DNA of 64,000 nucleotides from Chthoniobacteraceae bacterium (GTDB taxonomy: Bacteria; Verrucomicrobiota; Verrucomicrobiia; Chthoniobacterales; Chthoniobacteraceae): assembly GCA_947471505.1 (NCBI GenBank), contig CANIWM010000004.1, forward strand, positions 1 to 64,000, written 5' to 3'. A program made the position numbers and the translations under genes. This document shows positions 34,883-43,221 of this stretch, piece by piece (position 1 is the first letter of the stretch; every line of letters begins with the position of its first letter). The notes under the pieces are model-generated. The model did no database searches. It saw only the letters and a list, made by a program, of their open reading frames with translations, and had not been told where the DNA came from.

Positions 34883-37540
34883 ATGAAAGTGAAAATTCTC
34901 TTCGCTACATTTGCCGCCGCTGTTCCGCTCTACGCCGACACTCCGGAGCAGCTCGATTTTTTTGAAAAGAAGATACGTCCCGTACTTGCTGACAAGTGCT
35001 ACAAGTGCCACTCGGAGAAGACCGAGAAGGTGAAGGGCGGGCTTGTGCTGGACACCCGAGAGGGCATCCGGCGCGGCGGCGATAGCGGGGCGGCGGTCGT
35101 GCCGGGGAATTTGAAGAAAAGCATCCTCATCGAGGCGATCCGCTATGCGAATAAGGACTTCGCGATGCCGCCGGAAAAGGAAGGCGGCAAGCTGCCAGAT
35201 GCCATCATCAAGGACTTCGAGACGTGGGTCTCGATGGGGGCTGCCGACCCACGCGATGGCGTGGCGAAGGTGGTGAAAAAGTACGACGCCGAAGCTGCAA
35301 AAAAGTGGTGGGCCTTTCAGCCGCCGCAAAAAGCCAGCGTGCCGCAGCCGAAGGACGCAGCATGGGCGTATGGTGATGTGGACCGCTTTCTAATGACGGG
35401 GCTGGAGGCGAAGAACCTGCGTCCAGTAGGCGATGCGCAGCCGGATGCTTTGCTGCGGCGGATCTATTTCGACCTCATCGGATTGCCGCCGTCTCCAAAG
35501 GAAGTGGGCGATTTTTTTGCGGATTGGAAAGCTGCATCCGCGAATCCTCAGGTCGCTCGGGCGATGCAGCAGGCCGTTCTGGCGAAGTGGGTGGATAAGC
35601 TGCTCGCCGCCCCGCAGTTCGGCGAGCGCTGGGGACGGCACTGGCTCGACGTGGCGCGGTATGCAGAGTCGTCGGGGAAGGATGTGAATACCGCTTTTCC
35701 GCACGCATGGCGGTATCGCGATTACGTCATCGCGGCATTCAATGAAGACAAGCCATTCGATCAGTTTTTGAGCGAGCAAATCGCAGGGGATTTGCTTCCC
35801 GCGAAGGGCGAGACACAGCGGGCAACGCAGCTTACAGCGACGGGCTTTCTCGCGCTCGGCCCGAAGGGGCTGAATGAGCAAAACCCGCGTCAGTTTTGCC
35901 TCGACCTCGCGGACGAGCAGGTGGATGTCGTTTCGCAAGCTTTCATGGGGATGACGGTATCGTGCGCTCGGTGCCACGACCACAAATTCGACCCCATCTC
36001 ACAGCGCGAGTACTACGCGCTGGCGGGCATTTTCCTGAGCACCGAGACGCGCTACGGGACGGCGACGGGGATTCAAAATCGGCACTCCTCCGAGCTAGTC
36101 GAATTGCCCATCGCCAGCGGTGTAAAGACCGACGGGAAGGCGCTCTCCGCCAGCGAGCGTAAGGACAAAGAAGCACGCCTCGCTGCGCTGAAAAAGGAGC
36201 AGGCCGACTTGTTCAAAGAGAGGTTTGAGGCACGGCGCGACGGCAAGCCCGAGCCCGCCCGGACAGGCGCGGCGCAGCTCCGCCCGCTGATCGTGGTGTC
36301 GCAAATTGGCCAACTCGAAACGGAGTTGAAAGGCTTCGACGAAAGCGGACAGGTCAAGGCGCTGGCGATGGGCGTTCAGGATTTACCGCAGTCGAAGGGT
36401 GAGGCTTTTGGGCGGGGCCTCGGTGATTTCTTGCGGCGTGGGCCGCAGGCTCGGATTGGCCGCCCGCCGGAGTTTGCGAGCGTCCAGGACGCGAAACTCT
36501 ACGCGCGCGGCGACGCCGATAAGCCGACTGACTCGGTGCCGCGCGGTTTCCCCGGCGCGCTTTCGGCAAATCTAACGACCATTCCTGCGACTGAGAGCGG
36601 ACGGAAGCAGCTTGCCGATTGGCTCGTCTCGCCGACGAATCCACTCACTGCGCGCGTTGCGGTGAACCGGGTTTGGAGCTGGGTCTTCGGGCGTGGAATC
36701 GTGGAGAGCGTGGACAATTTCGGCACGACGGGCAAAAAGCCCGACAACCAAGCACTGCTCGATTTTCTCGCCGTGAAATTCGCCGCGCCCACCACGCAAG
36801 GCGGCTACGGCTGGAGCATGAAGCGCCTCGCCCGCGATCTCGTCCTCAGTCACGCCTACCAGCTCTCGTCCGAGTATCAGCCTGCCACATTTGCCGCAGA
36901 CCCCGAGAACACGTTGCTCTGGCGCGCAAGCAAGCGCCGCCTCGATGCCGAGTGCATCCGCGACGCCATGCTCGCCGCGAGTGGGAAGCTGGAGCTGGAA
37001 TCGCCCAGCGGCTCGCTCATTTCCAAAAACGGCGACGGTCCCATCGGCGGCCCGCGCTTTCGCGGCATCAGCGAGGACCAACTCATCAACAGCGGCGGCG
37101 CAGTCAGCTACCGCAGCGTCTATCTCCCCGTCGCCCGCGACCTCCCGCCGGATGCGCTGGCGGTGTTCGATTTCAGCGACCCCAACCAAGTCACCGGCGA
37201 CCGGGAAAAGACGAACGTCCCCGCCCAAGCGCTCTACATTCTGAACAACGAATTCGTCTCCCGCTGCGCTGGCAATCTCGCCGACCGCGTGCTGGCGGCG
37301 TTCCCATCGAACGCCGGTTTCGACCAACGCCTCAACTACTGTTACTGGCTCACGCTCGGGCGCAACCCGACGGCAAACGAGAAATCCGCCGCGTGGAGTT
37401 TCCTGCAAAAATTCCCCGCCAACTGGAGCAAAGGCGAGACAGCCCAGCCCGGCATGAAAGACGCCGCCGATGTCCGTGCAGCGTGGCTCAGCCTCGCTCG
37501 CGCGCTCTTTGCGACAGCGGATTTCCGGTATCTGAACTGA
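34883..37540 (+). CDS. PSCyt1-DUF1549-DUF1553 planctomycete-type cytochrome protein
   Basis: 885 residues from the ATG at 34883 (MKVKILFATFAAAV, signal peptide ending near YAD); ATG 34874 and TTG 34871 in the same frame are alternatives. Residues 20-100 are the PSCyt1 haem domain with C39-Y-K-C42-H43. DUF1549 follows (about 160-360: DRFLMTGLEAKNLRPVGDAQPDALLRRIYFDLIGLPP, ERWGRHWLDVARYAES). DUF1553 runs to the end (about 540-880: NPLTARVAVNRVW, SYRSVYLPVARD, NVPAQALYILNNEFV). These secreted proteins are very abundant in Planctomycetota and Verrucomicrobiota and are thought to act in polysaccharide degradation with a DUF1501 partner. That partner is missing here. Confidence 0.92.
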   Translation: MKVKILFATFAAAVPLYADTPEQLDFFEKKIRPVLADKCYKCHSEKTEKVKGGLVLDTREGIRRGGDSGAAVVPGNLKKSILIEAIRYANKDFAMPPEKEGGKLPDAIIKDFETWVSMGAADPRDGVAKVVKKYDAEAAKKWWAFQPPQKASVPQPKDAAWAYGDVDRFLMTGLEAKNLRPVGDAQPDALLRRIYFDLIGLPPSPKEVGDFFADWKAASANPQVARAMQQAVLAKWVDKLLAAPQFGERWGRHWLDVARYAESSGKDVNTAFPHAWRYRDYVIAAFNEDKPFDQFLSEQIAGDLLPAKGETQRATQLTATGFLALGPKGLNEQNPRQFCLDLADEQVDVVSQAFMGMTVSCARCHDHKFDPISQREYYALAGIFLSTETRYGTATGIQNRHSSELVELPIASGVKTDGKALSASERKDKEARLAALKKEQADLFKERFEARRDGKPEPARTGAAQLRPLIVVSQIGQLETELKGFDESGQVKALAMGVQDLPQSKGEAFGRGLGDFLRRGPQARIGRPPEFASVQDAKLYARGDADKPTDSVPRGFPGALSANLTTIPATESGRKQLADWLVSPTNPLTARVAVNRVWSWVFGRGIVESVDNFGTTGKKPDNQALLDFLAVKFAAPTTQGGYGWSMKRLARDLVLSHAYQLSSEYQPATFAADPENTLLWRASKRRLDAECIRDAMLAASGKLELESPSGSLISKNGDGPIGGPRFRGISEDQLINSGGAVSYRSVYLPVARDLPPDALAVFDFSDPNQVTGDREKTNVPAQALYILNNEFVSRCAGNLADRVLAAFPSNAGFDQRLNYCYWLTLGRNPTANEKSAAWSFLQKFPANWSKGETAQPGMKDAADVRAAWLSLARALFATADFRYLN

Positions 37541-37541
37541 G

Positions 37542-38843
37542 CTACTCCTCGCGGAGCGCTTTCACCGGGTCGAGGTCGGCGGCGAAGAATGCGGGGATGG
37601 CTGCGGCGACGAGGCAGATGATGAAGGATGCGGAGCAGATCACGGCGATGTCGCCCGCTGTGATTTGCGCGGGGATTTCGGTGAAAAGGTAGATTTTTGC
37701 CGAGAAAATATCGATCCCGGCGAAGCGCGCGAGGAACTCCCGGATTTGGTTGCGCAGCGCGAGCACGGTAAAGCCGGCTGCGACCCCGATGATGTTGCCC
37801 AGCACGCCGACGATTGCGCCTTGCCCGAGGAAGACGCCGATGATGGCCCAGCGGGAGGCGCCGAGTGCCTTGAGGATGCCGATTTCGCGCTTCTTTTGCA
37901 CGATGACGGTGATGAGCGTGTTCGTGATGGAGAAGGCGGCGACGACGACCATGATCATCATCACAAACATCATCATCGTCCGCTCGTTCGCGACGGCGTC
38001 GAGCCGGTCTTTGTTCGTATCCATCCACGAACTCACGGCGAGGTCGGGCGGCAGGCTGGCGCGGAGGGAGTTCGTGGTGGCCTCCACTTTATAGGGGTCG
38101 GCAGTGCGCAAGGCGACAGCGTGAACATCGCCGGAGAAGCCATACGCCTGCTGCGCCAGCTCGATGGGGAGGATGACGTAGGCCATGTCGTAGTCCATCC
38201 GTCCGGTGACAATGAGGCCGGTGATGGTCAGCTCCATCGGGCGAATCAACTGCCGAATCTCACCGATGGTTTTCGCGTTCGGGTCGTTCTTCTCGGCGCG
38301 CTTGAGTTCGTTAAACGCCTCGCGCAAATGGCTGCCGAGCGCGTTCACGGTAATCTTGTCGCCCACCGTCACACCGAGATCGTGCGCCAGCCCGGCCCCC
38401 AGCAGGCACTTGTCGCCTTCGAGGTCGAAGGTGCCCTGTTTGACGAAGCTGCGAATGTCCATCAGCGATTCGTGTTCGGGGAGCAAGACGCCCAAGATTT
38501 GCGCCGTCTGCACTTGCGGGGAATCTCCCGCGACTTCGATAATCACAGGCCCAGCGACAATGGGCGATGCGCCGACGACGCCGGGGCTTTTCAGCGCCAG
38601 CTCCCGCACCGACTCCCAATCCTGAAGCAGCCCGCCGCGCTGTGAGACCTGGACGTGGGGCTCGAAGCCGATGATCTTCTTTTTCAGCTCCAGCCCGAAG
38701 CCCGTCATCACGGCGATCACTACGATGAGCGCGGCGATGCCGATGACCACGCCGGTGATCGAGAGCACGGTGATGATGGAGACGAAACTGCGCTTTGGCT
38801 TCAGGTAGCGGAGCGCGAGAAAAAGGCTGAACGGTGTATTCAC
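37542..38843 (-). CDS. LolC/LolE-family lipoprotein-releasing ABC permease
   Basis: 433 residues from a GTG at 38843 (MNTPFSLFLALRYLKPKRS), the classic LolC/E opening. One N-terminal helix (ITVLSITGVVIGIAALIVVIAV) is followed by a large periplasmic domain and three C-terminal helices (MMMFVMMIMVVVAAFSITNTL, IIGVFLGQGAIVGVLGNIIGV, ITAGDIAVICSASFIICLVAA). The coupling motif KKREIGILKALGASR is intact. It releases lipoproteins from the inner membrane to LolA. No LolD ATPase gene adjoins it, so the ATPase must be elsewhere. It converges with the PSCyt1 gene, with stops 2 bp apart. Confidence 0.9.
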   Translation of the reverse strand: MNTPFSLFLALRYLKPKRSFVSIITVLSITGVVIGIAALIVVIAVMTGFGLELKKKIIGFEPHVQVSQRGGLLQDWESVRELALKSPGVVGASPIVAGPVIIEVAGDSPQVQTAQILGVLLPEHESLMDIRSFVKQGTFDLEGDKCLLGAGLAHDLGVTVGDKITVNALGSHLREAFNELKRAEKNDPNAKTIGEIRQLIRPMELTITGLIVTGRMDYDMAYVILPIELAQQAYGFSGDVHAVALRTADPYKVEATTNSLRASLPPDLAVSSWMDTNKDRLDAVANERTMMMFVMMIMVVVAAFSITNTLITVIVQKKREIGILKALGASRWAIIGVFLGQGAIVGVLGNIIGVAAGFTVLALRNQIREFLARFAGIDIFSAKIYLFTEIPAQITAGDIAVICSASFIICLVAAAIPAFFAADLDPVKALREE

Positions 38844-38933
38844 GAAGGCGCGGAACGTGGGTGAACGGACACGGCACGTCAACAACCAGGCAAGGCACTC
38901 GCATCAAAATATCCCTGATAAAAAGAGGTCGGC

Positions 38934-40145
38934 TCAGCCGATCACTTTGCCATTGAGCATCATCCAGTGGACGGGGGCGCGGTGGGCGAGGACGGCTTCC
39001 GGGGTTTGGGTTTGGCTGGCGGCGTGGGGGATCGCGATGAGGTCAGCTACGGCTCCGTGCGCGATTTTTCCGCCGTCGAAACCCAGGGCGCGTGCGCCGT
39101 TGAGGGTGGCCATTTTCAAGACGTCTAGCGGCGCGAGACCGGGGATGGCGCGCATTTCGTCGAACATGGAGAGTGAGTCGGTGCTGGCGAGACTGTCTGT
39201 GCCGAGGCAGAGGTTCACGCCTGTAGCGCGGAGTCTGGCGAGGGGGAATGGGGCGTGGCGGAAGTAGCGGTGGCTGCCGGGGCAGTGGACGATGCTGGGC
39301 TTGTGCGGGAGGGCTTCGAGGAGGGCGAAGTCGGAGTCGTCGAGTTCGTTCATGTGGGCGAGGAGCCAGCGGGGGCCGAGTTTGGCGTGGTGGGCGACGT
39401 GGGCGAAGGGGGTGCGAGCTTTGTGGCAGTCGTACATCCAGCGACCTAGCGTGAGGAGAAAGTCGTAGAGTGCGCTGCTGCCGTCGCGGAACATGTGCCA
39501 TTCTTCGCGCGATTCGGCGACGTGGGTGGTGACGTTCATGCCTAATTGCTCGGAGGCTTTAGAGACGAGTTCGTACATGGGGCCGCTCGCGGTGTAGGGG
39601 GCGTGAGGGCTGAGGCCGAAGCCGCCGAGCCAGCCGGGACGCTCGGTTTCAAAAAAGGCGAGCGCGCCAGTGACTGCGGCCTCGGTGCTGAGGCGGTGGC
39701 GTAAATCGATCATCTCCATGAACCACCACGTCCGCAGTGGAGGCTTGGGCATTCGGAGCATCAGCTCGGGGAATGACTCGATGTTCGCTACGGTGGTGGT
39801 GCCCCATTTGCGCAGCTCAGCAAAGCCGCTGGCGATGGAGTCGAGGTAGTCTTCGTCGTACAGCCCGCGCTTGTGGGAGTTGATAGCGCGAATCCAGCCA
39901 GTGAAGCTTTTCTGTGGGGAGATGGCGCGGCGGAGGCGCGTGTAGTCGAGGTGGCAGTGGGCGTTCACGAGGCCGGGAAGGAGGATTTGCTCGCCGAGGT
40001 CGAGCACTTCGCCAGCGTGCGCGCTGCGAATCTCGGCGAAGGGGCCGACGGCGAGGATGCGTTCATTTTCCACGACGACAGCGCCGTCGTGGATGACGGG
40101 TGCGACGATGGGCAGGACGTGGCGGGCGCGGAGGATGGTCGCCAC
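38934..40145 (-). CDS. Amidohydrolase-superfamily deaminase-like protein
   Basis: 403 residues from a GTG at 40145 (MATILRARHVLPIVAP). It has the cyclic-imidohydrolase layout: an N-terminal beta-sandwich strand (ILRARHVLP), then H63 and H65 in NAHCHLDYTR, a mid-barrel His in VTTHVAESREEW, a later His in HCPGSHRYF, and the metal Asp in LGTDSLAST. This is the pattern of the TRZ/ATZ, cytosine deaminase and 5'-methylthioadenosine/S-adenosylhomocysteine deaminase group. The true substrate is unknown. It starts 2 bp after the TatD-like gene and ends a three-gene operon of two hydrolases and a small protein. Confidence 0.85.
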   Translation of the reverse strand: MATILRARHVLPIVAPVIHDGAVVVENERILAVGPFAEIRSAHAGEVLDLGEQILLPGLVNAHCHLDYTRLRRAISPQKSFTGWIRAINSHKRGLYDEDYLDSIASGFAELRKWGTTTVANIESFPELMLRMPKPPLRTWWFMEMIDLRHRLSTEAAVTGALAFFETERPGWLGGFGLSPHAPYTASGPMYELVSKASEQLGMNVTTHVAESREEWHMFRDGSSALYDFLLTLGRWMYDCHKARTPFAHVAHHAKLGPRWLLAHMNELDDSDFALLEALPHKPSIVHCPGSHRYFRHAPFPLARLRATGVNLCLGTDSLASTDSLSMFDEMRAIPGLAPLDVLKMATLNGARALGFDGGKIAHGAVADLIAIPHAASQTQTPEAVLAHRAPVHWMMLNGKVIG

Positions 40146-40147
40146 GC

Positions 40148-40948
40148 TTACAGCTTGAATCGCGGGTTCTGCGACATGAAGCGCAGCGGGTTGCCGTAGA
40201 TGACGGCCTCGATGCGCTCGGGCGTCCAGCCTCGTTTGCGCATCTCCAGCGCGGTGCGTGGGACGGCGAGCGGGACGGAGATTCCCCAGTCGCACGCGGA
40301 GTTCATCCAGATGCGCTCTTCGCCGTAGTTTTCTAAAATGTCGATGGCCCGCGCTGACGTGCATTTTGACTCCGGGTAGAGCGTCATGCCCGCCCACATG
40401 CCGGTGTCTAGCACCATGCCGACGGTGTGCTCTTCGACGTGGTCAATGATGACGCGCGCGGGGTCTATGCGCTTGTCGGCCTTGAGCACATCGAGGATGA
40501 AGCGCGTGCCTTTCAGCTTGTCCTCAAGGTGCGGGGTGTGGACGAGAATCATCTGCCCGTGCCGCGCGGCGAGGTCGATGTGCCACTCCAGCACTTTGAG
40601 TTCGTTGCGCGTATTTTTGTTCAGGCCGATCTCACCGATGCCGAGCACGTTGGGCCGCGCGAGAAATTCCGGGATGATGCTGATGACCTCCTCCGCCAGC
40701 TTCATGTCCTCGGATTCCTTCGGATTGATGCACAGCCACGAGTAATGCGGCAGGCCGAACTTCGCGGCGCGCTTCGGCTCGTAGTCGGTGAGCTGGCAAA
40801 AGTAATCGTAAAATCCCTGCGGCCCCGAGCGGTCAAAGCCCGCCCAAAATGCCGGCTCGCAAACCGCCGCGCAGCCCGCCAGCGCCATCGCCGTGTAGTC
40901 GTCTGTAGTTCGGGACACCATGTGTCCGTGTGGTTCGATATATCGCAC
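40148..40948 (-). CDS. TatD-family metal-dependent hydrolase
   Basis: 266 residues. The N-terminal metal motif is HGH (H7, H9) in [11 protein letters not shown], with the metal-bridging Glu in GIGEIGLNK. Downstream His residues lie in ILVHTPHL and [12 protein letters not shown], and the acid is in NSACDWGIS. This is the TatD/EboB-like branch rather than the DNase-like TatD proper. Members of this branch occur in the ebo clusters that help export secondary metabolites. No other ebo gene is visible here, so that link is weak. It is flanked by the 95-residue gene (15 bp) and the amidohydrolase gene (2 bp). Confidence 0.8.
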   Translation of the reverse strand: MRYIEPHGHMVSRTTDDYTAMALAGCAAVCEPAFWAGFDRSGPQGFYDYFCQLTDYEPKRAAKFGLPHYSWLCINPKESEDMKLAEEVISIIPEFLARPNVLGIGEIGLNKNTRNELKVLEWHIDLAARHGQMILVHTPHLEDKLKGTRFILDVLKADKRIDPARVIIDHVEEHTVGMVLDTGMWAGMTLYPESKCTSARAIDILENYGEERIWMNSACDWGISVPLAVPRTALEMRKRGWTPERIEAVIYGNPLRFMSQNPRFKL

Positions 40949-40963
40949 GGTAGTTGAGAGTTT

Positions 40964-41251
40964 TTAGCTGAGAGTTGAGAGACGCGCTTCGTCATTCATC
41001 CACGCCCCCACGGCACCTTTTCCGGGTGCTTTTGCGATGGGCTCCGTCGTCGGGTCGCTGAGGGAAAGGAGCACATTTCTCGCACGCTCGGGCTCATTTC
41101 CCGCCAGCTCCTTCATCGCTTTGAGAAAAGCAGGCAGGCGAAAATCCGCATCGCCCGTCCCGCGATCCAGCCGGTCGAGAAACGCCGCGATGTCGATGAG
41201 CTTCGCGCGCGCATCCATAAAATAAAGGTCGAGCAGTTCGTTTCGTGTCAT
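40964..41251 (-). CDS. Small conserved protein, 95 aa, unknown
   Basis: From the ATG at 41251 (MTRNELLDLYFMDARAKLIDI), 95 residues, mostly helical, with no signal peptide or membrane segment. The patterns ELLDLYFMDARAKLIDIAAFLDRLDR and LLSLSDPTTEPIAKAPGKGAVGAW seem familiar as a conserved small protein accompanying TatD-like hydrolases, but I cannot name a domain. It is the first gene of a three-gene operon (gap to next 15 bp). The final AKAPGKGAVGAW is the most conserved-looking segment. Confidence 0.7.
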   Translation of the reverse strand: MTRNELLDLYFMDARAKLIDIAAFLDRLDRGTGDADFRLPAFLKAMKELAGNEPERARNVLLSLSDPTTEPIAKAPGKGAVGAWMNDEARLSTLS

Positions 41252-41310
41252 GGTGTGAGTAGCAAGAAGGGCGGCGCACTCTCGCACGCCGCCCTGCTAG
41301 ATTGTGAGTG

Positions 41311-41391
41311 GTGATTTGTGAGATGTGATTCGTGGGAAGCGCCCACCGAATCTCGCGTGAGACTAATCACAATTCACGAGTCACAAATCAC
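41311..41391. repeat. Inverted repeat with GTGATTTGTGA arms
   Basis: GTGATTTGTGA at 41311-41321 and its exact complement TCACAAATCAC at 41381-41391 flank a region in which the theme is repeated (GTGATTCGTG at 41326, and ATTCACGAG on the other side). The element lies in the intergenic space between two genes on the - strand. The related ATCACGAATCAC recurs at 62410, so it is probably a dispersed intergenic element rather than a local operator. Confidence 0.6.
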
Positions 41392-41402
41392 AGCGCGTTT
41401 TT

Positions 41403-41822
41403 TTACTCCGACTTGAAAGCCTTGTGACCTTCCTTCTTGCCGGTGTTCAGCTTTTCAAGGCTCTTCGCGACATCGTCGGCCTTCTCGGCTTCGATCGCGG
41501 CCTTGAGCACTGCGAGTTCCTTGATCGCTACTTCGCACGAGGCTTTGTAGTCCGTGAGGAACTTCGCCTTGTCGGCGGCTGGCACCTCTTTGAGCTTTGC
41601 GGGCTCGAGCTTGGCTGCAGCTTCAAAAGCGGTCTTGGCTTCATCCACCTTGGACGCCAAATCCTTGGTGACTTTGCCTTCCTTTGCGGCGCGGCCGATG
41701 GCCTTCATGGCTTTGCTGACTTTTTCCATCTCTTTGCCGAGTGGCGTTTCCTCTTCAGCGAACGCCGGGAAGGCGATGGCGAGAGTGGCGACGGTAATGG
41801 TGAACAGGTTTTTCAATTTCAT
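41403..41822 (-). CDS. Cytochrome b562-like periplasmic four-helix protein
   Basis: 139 residues from the ATG at 41822, with signal peptide MKLKNLFTITVATLAIAFPAFA. The mature part is an alanine/lysine-rich four-helix bundle. The spacing of M32 (LGKEMEKVSKAMKAI) and H133 (KKEGHKAFKSE) resembles the Met/His haem ligands of cytochrome b562. The C-terminal CxxCH of related forms is absent, so haem would be non-covalently bound if present. It could equally be a haem-free member of the family. It is the sole gene between two intergenic gaps of more than 120 bp. Confidence 0.65.
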   Translation of the reverse strand: MKLKNLFTITVATLAIAFPAFAEEETPLGKEMEKVSKAMKAIGRAAKEGKVTKDLASKVDEAKTAFEAAAKLEPAKLKEVPAADKAKFLTDYKASCEVAIKELAVLKAAIEAEKADDVAKSLEKLNTGKKEGHKAFKSE

Positions 41823-41952
41823 CTGAATGATTGGAGTTGTGTTTGTGTGTTTAAGTTTCAAACGCACCGACCTTTCGGACAGCCCGTTTGTTAGAGCCAT
41901 AGACGATAGGCGGCCCGGTTTAGTCAAAGTTCTTTTGAAAAATCCTGCGCTC

Positions 41953-42369
41953 TCACCGGCCTTCGTCCGCATCGATGTATTGGAAGAACGTCTGGATGTC
42001 CTCCCTCGCGGTGAAGCCGCTCTCCGCTTTGCGCTGTGCGAGGCGTGCGCTGCCCGCGTCGTTCCATCCCCGTTTGCGCAGGAATTCATTCCACACCATG
42101 AGGTCCTGCTCGGTGAGCTTGCGGCCATTTTCAAAGCACCACGCCAGCACTTCCTCATCCGTCCCGCCCGCCTTCACGCGCTCCACGATTGCGGAGTAGG
42201 CGATGCCAAAAAGATTCGCGCACACCTTGTCGAATCCGTCCCCGAGATTCTCAATGTAATCCGTCGGCAACTGACCAGCCGCGTGCAGCCGAATCTTGTC
42301 CACCATCCGGCCAAAATAAACGAGCGAGCCGACTTTCTCGGCAGGGCTACGAAGTCCAGTAATGTTCAT
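41953..42369 (-). CDS. DUF5069-family protein
   Basis: 138 residues, soluble, no signal. The pattern LRSPAEKVGSLVYFGRMVDKIRLHAAGQLPTDYIENLGDGFD is the diagnostic start of DUF5069. It continues with LFGIAYSAIVERVKAGGTDEEVLAWCFENGRKL and WNEFLRKRGWND. The family is frequent in Verrucomicrobiota and Planctomycetota and has no assigned activity. It stands alone, divergent from the macro-domain gene. Confidence 0.88.
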   Translation of the reverse strand: MNITGLRSPAEKVGSLVYFGRMVDKIRLHAAGQLPTDYIENLGDGFDKVCANLFGIAYSAIVERVKAGGTDEEVLAWCFENGRKLTEQDLMVWNEFLRKRGWNDAGSARLAQRKAESGFTAREDIQTFFQYIDADEGR

Positions 42370-42657
42370 GCCTTGCTCCTTACCGGAGGACGCGGTCGAG
42401 TTGCAACCAATACGTAGCCGCTGCTCCGTCCACGCTCATCATTTGTGCGCGCCACGCATGTGAAAGTGCCCGCTCTCGCCGATCTCCGTGGCAGTAAAGA
42501 GGACGCGTGGTTTGCCCTTGGCTCCCTCCATCTGCGGCGGCTGCCATAGTATTGCTTCGTTTCGAGCTTCTCGAGTTGCTCGCTGGACAATTGCAGCGCA
42601 GATCCGGCCAAGGAACGTGTAGGCGGGGGCGGAGTGGTCGCGCATGGTCGCGTGGAT
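42370..42657. other. Divergent spacer, nothing recognised
   Basis: This 288-bp stretch lies between the starts of the DUF5069 (-) and macro-domain (+) genes. Open frames on the minus strand cover it but have unlikely composition and overlap the macro gene in antisense. It presumably holds both promoters; I see no palindrome or clear box. Confidence 0.4.
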
Positions 42658-43140
42658 ATGATTAAACAAGTTACCGGTGATATTCTTCTCAGCAACGCGC
42701 AGGCCGTGGCACACGGCATTGCGCCCAATGACCATTTTGATTCGGGGCTGGCGCTCAGTTTGAGGCAGGACTGGCCGGCTTTGCACAAGGACTTCCGGCA
42801 TTACCTGCACACGGCACATCCCAAGCCAGGGGGCCTGTGGGTGTGGACCCGAGCGGATGGACGTCGGGTGATCAACCTATTCACGCAGGAGCCCGCGCCA
42901 ACGGAACACGCGCACCCTGGCAAGGCGACTTACCGGAATGTGAATCATTGCCTGCGCGAGTTGCACAAGCTCATCGAGGAGGAGCAGATTTCCAGCGTCG
43001 CTCTGCCGCGGCTCGCGACGGGGGTGGGCGGTTTGGAGTGGGACCAGGTGGAGCCGTTGATCCAGCAGCATCTAGGGGCGCTTAATATCCCGATTTTCCT
43101 CTACACGACTTACCAGAAGGGTGTGATGGCCGAAGGGTGA
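42658..43140 (+). CDS. Macro-domain protein (ADP-ribose binding/hydrolase type)
   Basis: 160 residues from ATG 42658 (MIKQVTGDILLSNAQ), the conserved start of the macro domain: beta strand, GDIL, then N for the adenine/ribose contacts (AVAHGIAP). The second ribose/phosphate loop is [20 protein letters not shown]. The middle carries VINLFTQEPAPT, with a His-rich HPGKATYRNVNHCL. Macro domains bind or remove ADP-ribose from proteins, nucleic acids or metabolites. In bacteria some serve as antitoxins (DarG-like), but no partner toxin is next to it. It is more like the stand-alone phosphatase/ADP-ribosyl-hydrolase branch. Confidence 0.85.
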   Translation: MIKQVTGDILLSNAQAVAHGIAPNDHFDSGLALSLRQDWPALHKDFRHYLHTAHPKPGGLWVWTRADGRRVINLFTQEPAPTEHAHPGKATYRNVNHCLRELHKLIEEEQISSVALPRLATGVGGLEWDQVEPLIQQHLGALNIPIFLYTTYQKGVMAEG

Positions 43141-43221
43141 TCGCGCGGAGGCATCTTTCGGCGAGCATGTGCGTATTTCCTGCGTGCTCAATTTCTCCCG
43201 AGCTGCCATCGTGCGCGGACT

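Noticed and set aside
42366-42819. Minus-strand frames between the DUF5069 and macro-domain genes
   Set aside because: They overlap the macro-domain gene in antisense and show no recognisable domain; treated as spacer.
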